Part shown: positions 62,936-64,000 of the stretch, in pieces
Layout: each line of letters begins with the position of its first letter
Position numbering within the stretch: position 1 is the stretch's first letter
From: Corynebacterium humireducens NBRC 106098 = DSM 45392
GTDB taxonomy: Bacteria > Actinomycetota > Actinomycetes > Mycobacteriales > Mycobacteriaceae
Reading direction: 5' to 3'
NCBI RefSeq assembly: GCF_000819445.1
Contig: NZ_CP005286.1
Location: 2,542,001-2,606,000 of the forward strand
DNA length: 64,000 nt
Notes under the pieces: generated by a model
Databases searched by the model: none
What the model was told of the DNA's origin: nothing
Seen by the model: the letters and a program-made list of their open reading frames with translations, nothing else
Position numbers and translations under genes: made by a program

Positions 62936-64000
62936 ATGAGCAAGGTTCGCGTGGCAATTGTCGGTGTGGGCAACTGCGCCACTTCACTGGTCCAGGGCGT
63001 GGAGTTCTACAGGGACACCCCCGCCGATGAGAAGGTCCCGGGCCTGATGCACGTCCAGTTCGGTGACTACCACGTCTCCGACGTGGAGTTCGTCGCCGCC
63101 TTCGACGTCGATGCCGCCAAGGTGGGCACCGACCTCGCGGACGCCATCCTGGCGGCCCCGAACTGCACCATCAAGATCGCCGACGTCCCGGCGACCGGCG
63201 TGACCGTGCAGCGTGGCCCGACCCTCGACGGCCTGGGCAAGCACTACCAGGAGACCGTCGAGGAGTCCTCCGAGGCGCCGGTCGACGTCGCCCAGGCGCT
63301 TCGCGACGCCGAGGTGGACGTCGTCGTCTCCTACCTGCCGGTCGGCTCCGAGCAGGCGGACAAGTTCTACGCCCAGGCCGCCATCGACGCGGGCTGCGCC
63401 TTCGTCAACGCCCTGCCGGTGTTCATCGCCTCCGACCCGGAGTGGGCCCAGAAGTTCATCGACGCCGGCCTCCCGATCGTCGGCGACGACATCAAGTCCC
63501 AGGTCGGCGCCACCATCACCCACCGCGTGATGGCCAAGCTGTTCGAGGACCGCGGCGTCCGCCTGGAGCGCACCATGCAGCTCAACGTGGGCGGCAACAT
63601 GGACTTCAAGAACATGCTCGACCGTGACCGTCTGGAGTCCAAGAAGATCTCCAAGACCCAGGCCGTCACCTCGAACCTGGTGGAGTCCCCCATCGCCGGC
63701 AAGACCGAGGACCGCAACGTCCACATCGGCCCCTCCGACTACGTCGAGTGGCTCGACGACCGCAAGTGGGCCTACGTCCGCCTGGAGGGCACCGCCTTCG
63801 GTGAGGTCCCGCTCAACCTGGAGTACAAGCTCGAGGTCTGGGACTCCCCGAACTCCGCCGGCATCATCATCGACGCCGTCCGCGCCGCCAAGATCGCCCT
63901 CGACCGCAAGGTCGCCGGCCCGGTCCTGCCGGCCTCCGCCTACCTGATGAAGTCCCCGCCGGTGCAGATGGCCGACGAGGACGCCCGCGCACAGCTCGAG
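62936..64000 (+). CDS. ino1: Inositol-1-phosphate synthase, 3' end beyond the window
   Basis: 355 codons are visible without a stop; the family is about 365 aa, so only the last residues are missing. The enzyme converts glucose-6-phosphate to myo-inositol-1-phosphate with NAD, feeding phosphatidylinositol and mycothiol synthesis. The NAD-binding G-V-G-N-C-A-T-S-L, the [10 protein letters not shown] block, the catalytic [11 protein letters not shown] and N-V-G-G-N-M-D-F are all present. AAGGAG lies 11 bases upstream of ATG 62936. Confidence 0.95.
   Translation, partial: MSKVRVAIVGVGNCATSLVQGVEFYRDTPADEKVPGLMHVQFGDYHVSDVEFVAAFDVDAAKVGTDLADAILAAPNCTIKIADVPATGVTVQRGPTLDGLGKHYQETVEESSEAPVDVAQALRDAEVDVVVSYLPVGSEQADKFYAQAAIDAGCAFVNALPVFIASDPEWAQKFIDAGLPIVGDDIKSQVGATITHRVMAKLFEDRGVRLERTMQLNVGGNMDFKNMLDRDRLESKKISKTQAVTSNLVESPIAGKTEDRNVHIGPSDYVEWLDDRKWAYVRLEGTAFGEVPLNLEYKLEVWDSPNSAGIIIDAVRAAKIALDRKVAGPVLPASAYLMKSPPVQMADEDARAQLE

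Overview
The window is a chromosomal segment of a high-GC actinobacterium, almost certainly a Corynebacterium. Gene content and order support this. There is an ldh-pyk2 operon followed by a glycerophosphodiester phosphodiesterase and a DUF5926 gene. HrrSA-type heme-sensing two-component genes lie next to an Lsr2-type nucleoid protein. A Spa-type sortase-assembled pilus locus is present, together with an ISL3-family element of the IS31831/IS1207 type. The dnaB-rplI-ssb-rpsF, GT87, ponA, DUF5318 and ino1 block is ordered much as near the origin in Corynebacteriales. Many genes look leaderless, with a TAnnnT box 6-7 nt before the start codon, which is common in this group.

Layout. 0-8.3 kb: tail of a CPBP-type membrane protease, then a five-gene pilus operon (major pilin, class C sortase, base pilin, very large tip pilin, second class C sortase) closed by a long hairpin. 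8.4-14.3 kb: an LCP cell-wall ligase, then leftward ldh-pyk2-GDPD-DUF5926. 14.4-25.7 kb: a membrane alpha/beta-hydrolase, PhoD phosphatase, HAD hydrolase, an unusual membrane-anchored amidase-MsrA fusion, an aromatic-acid type transporter, sodA, and a LysR/MFS divergent pair. 25.7-31.2 kb: a TM0106-type RecB/RNase H-like nuclease, a DUF6474 protein, Lsr2, HrrA/HrrS and a DUF2020 lipoprotein. The hrrS and lipoprotein start codons overlap. 31-36.7 kb: class E (housekeeping) sortase with a 50-residue membrane partner, a YidC paralogue, TetR, GlsB-type and universal stress proteins, a 48-residue peptide and a pseudouridine synthase.

36.8-44.9 kb: a truncated gene abutting a complete ISL3 element, then a full rRNA operon on the minus strand (16S-23S-5S, no tRNA seen in the spacer). 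44.9-54.8 kb: a GntR regulator, NYN-domain protein, PspA-like protein, thioredoxin, a copper module (two CopZ-like chaperones and CopA, with CsoR-type operators but no csoR here), a niacin-type permease, a small protein, an MFS exporter and a PadR regulator with three operator-like palindromes. 54.9-64 kb: dnaB, an intergenic region dense in DnaA-box-like nonamers, rplI, ssb, rpsF, a small membrane protein, GT87, ponA, DUF5318 and ino1, which runs off the right edge.

The most interesting signals are: the amidase-MsrA fusion with predicted extracytoplasmic topology; the DnaA-box cluster upstream of dnaB; the mirrored divergent leaderless promoters of hrrS and its lipoprotein neighbour; the base pilin with two sorting-like signals; and several small genes below the usual size cut-off. 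All family assignments are by recognition of motifs, without database searches.
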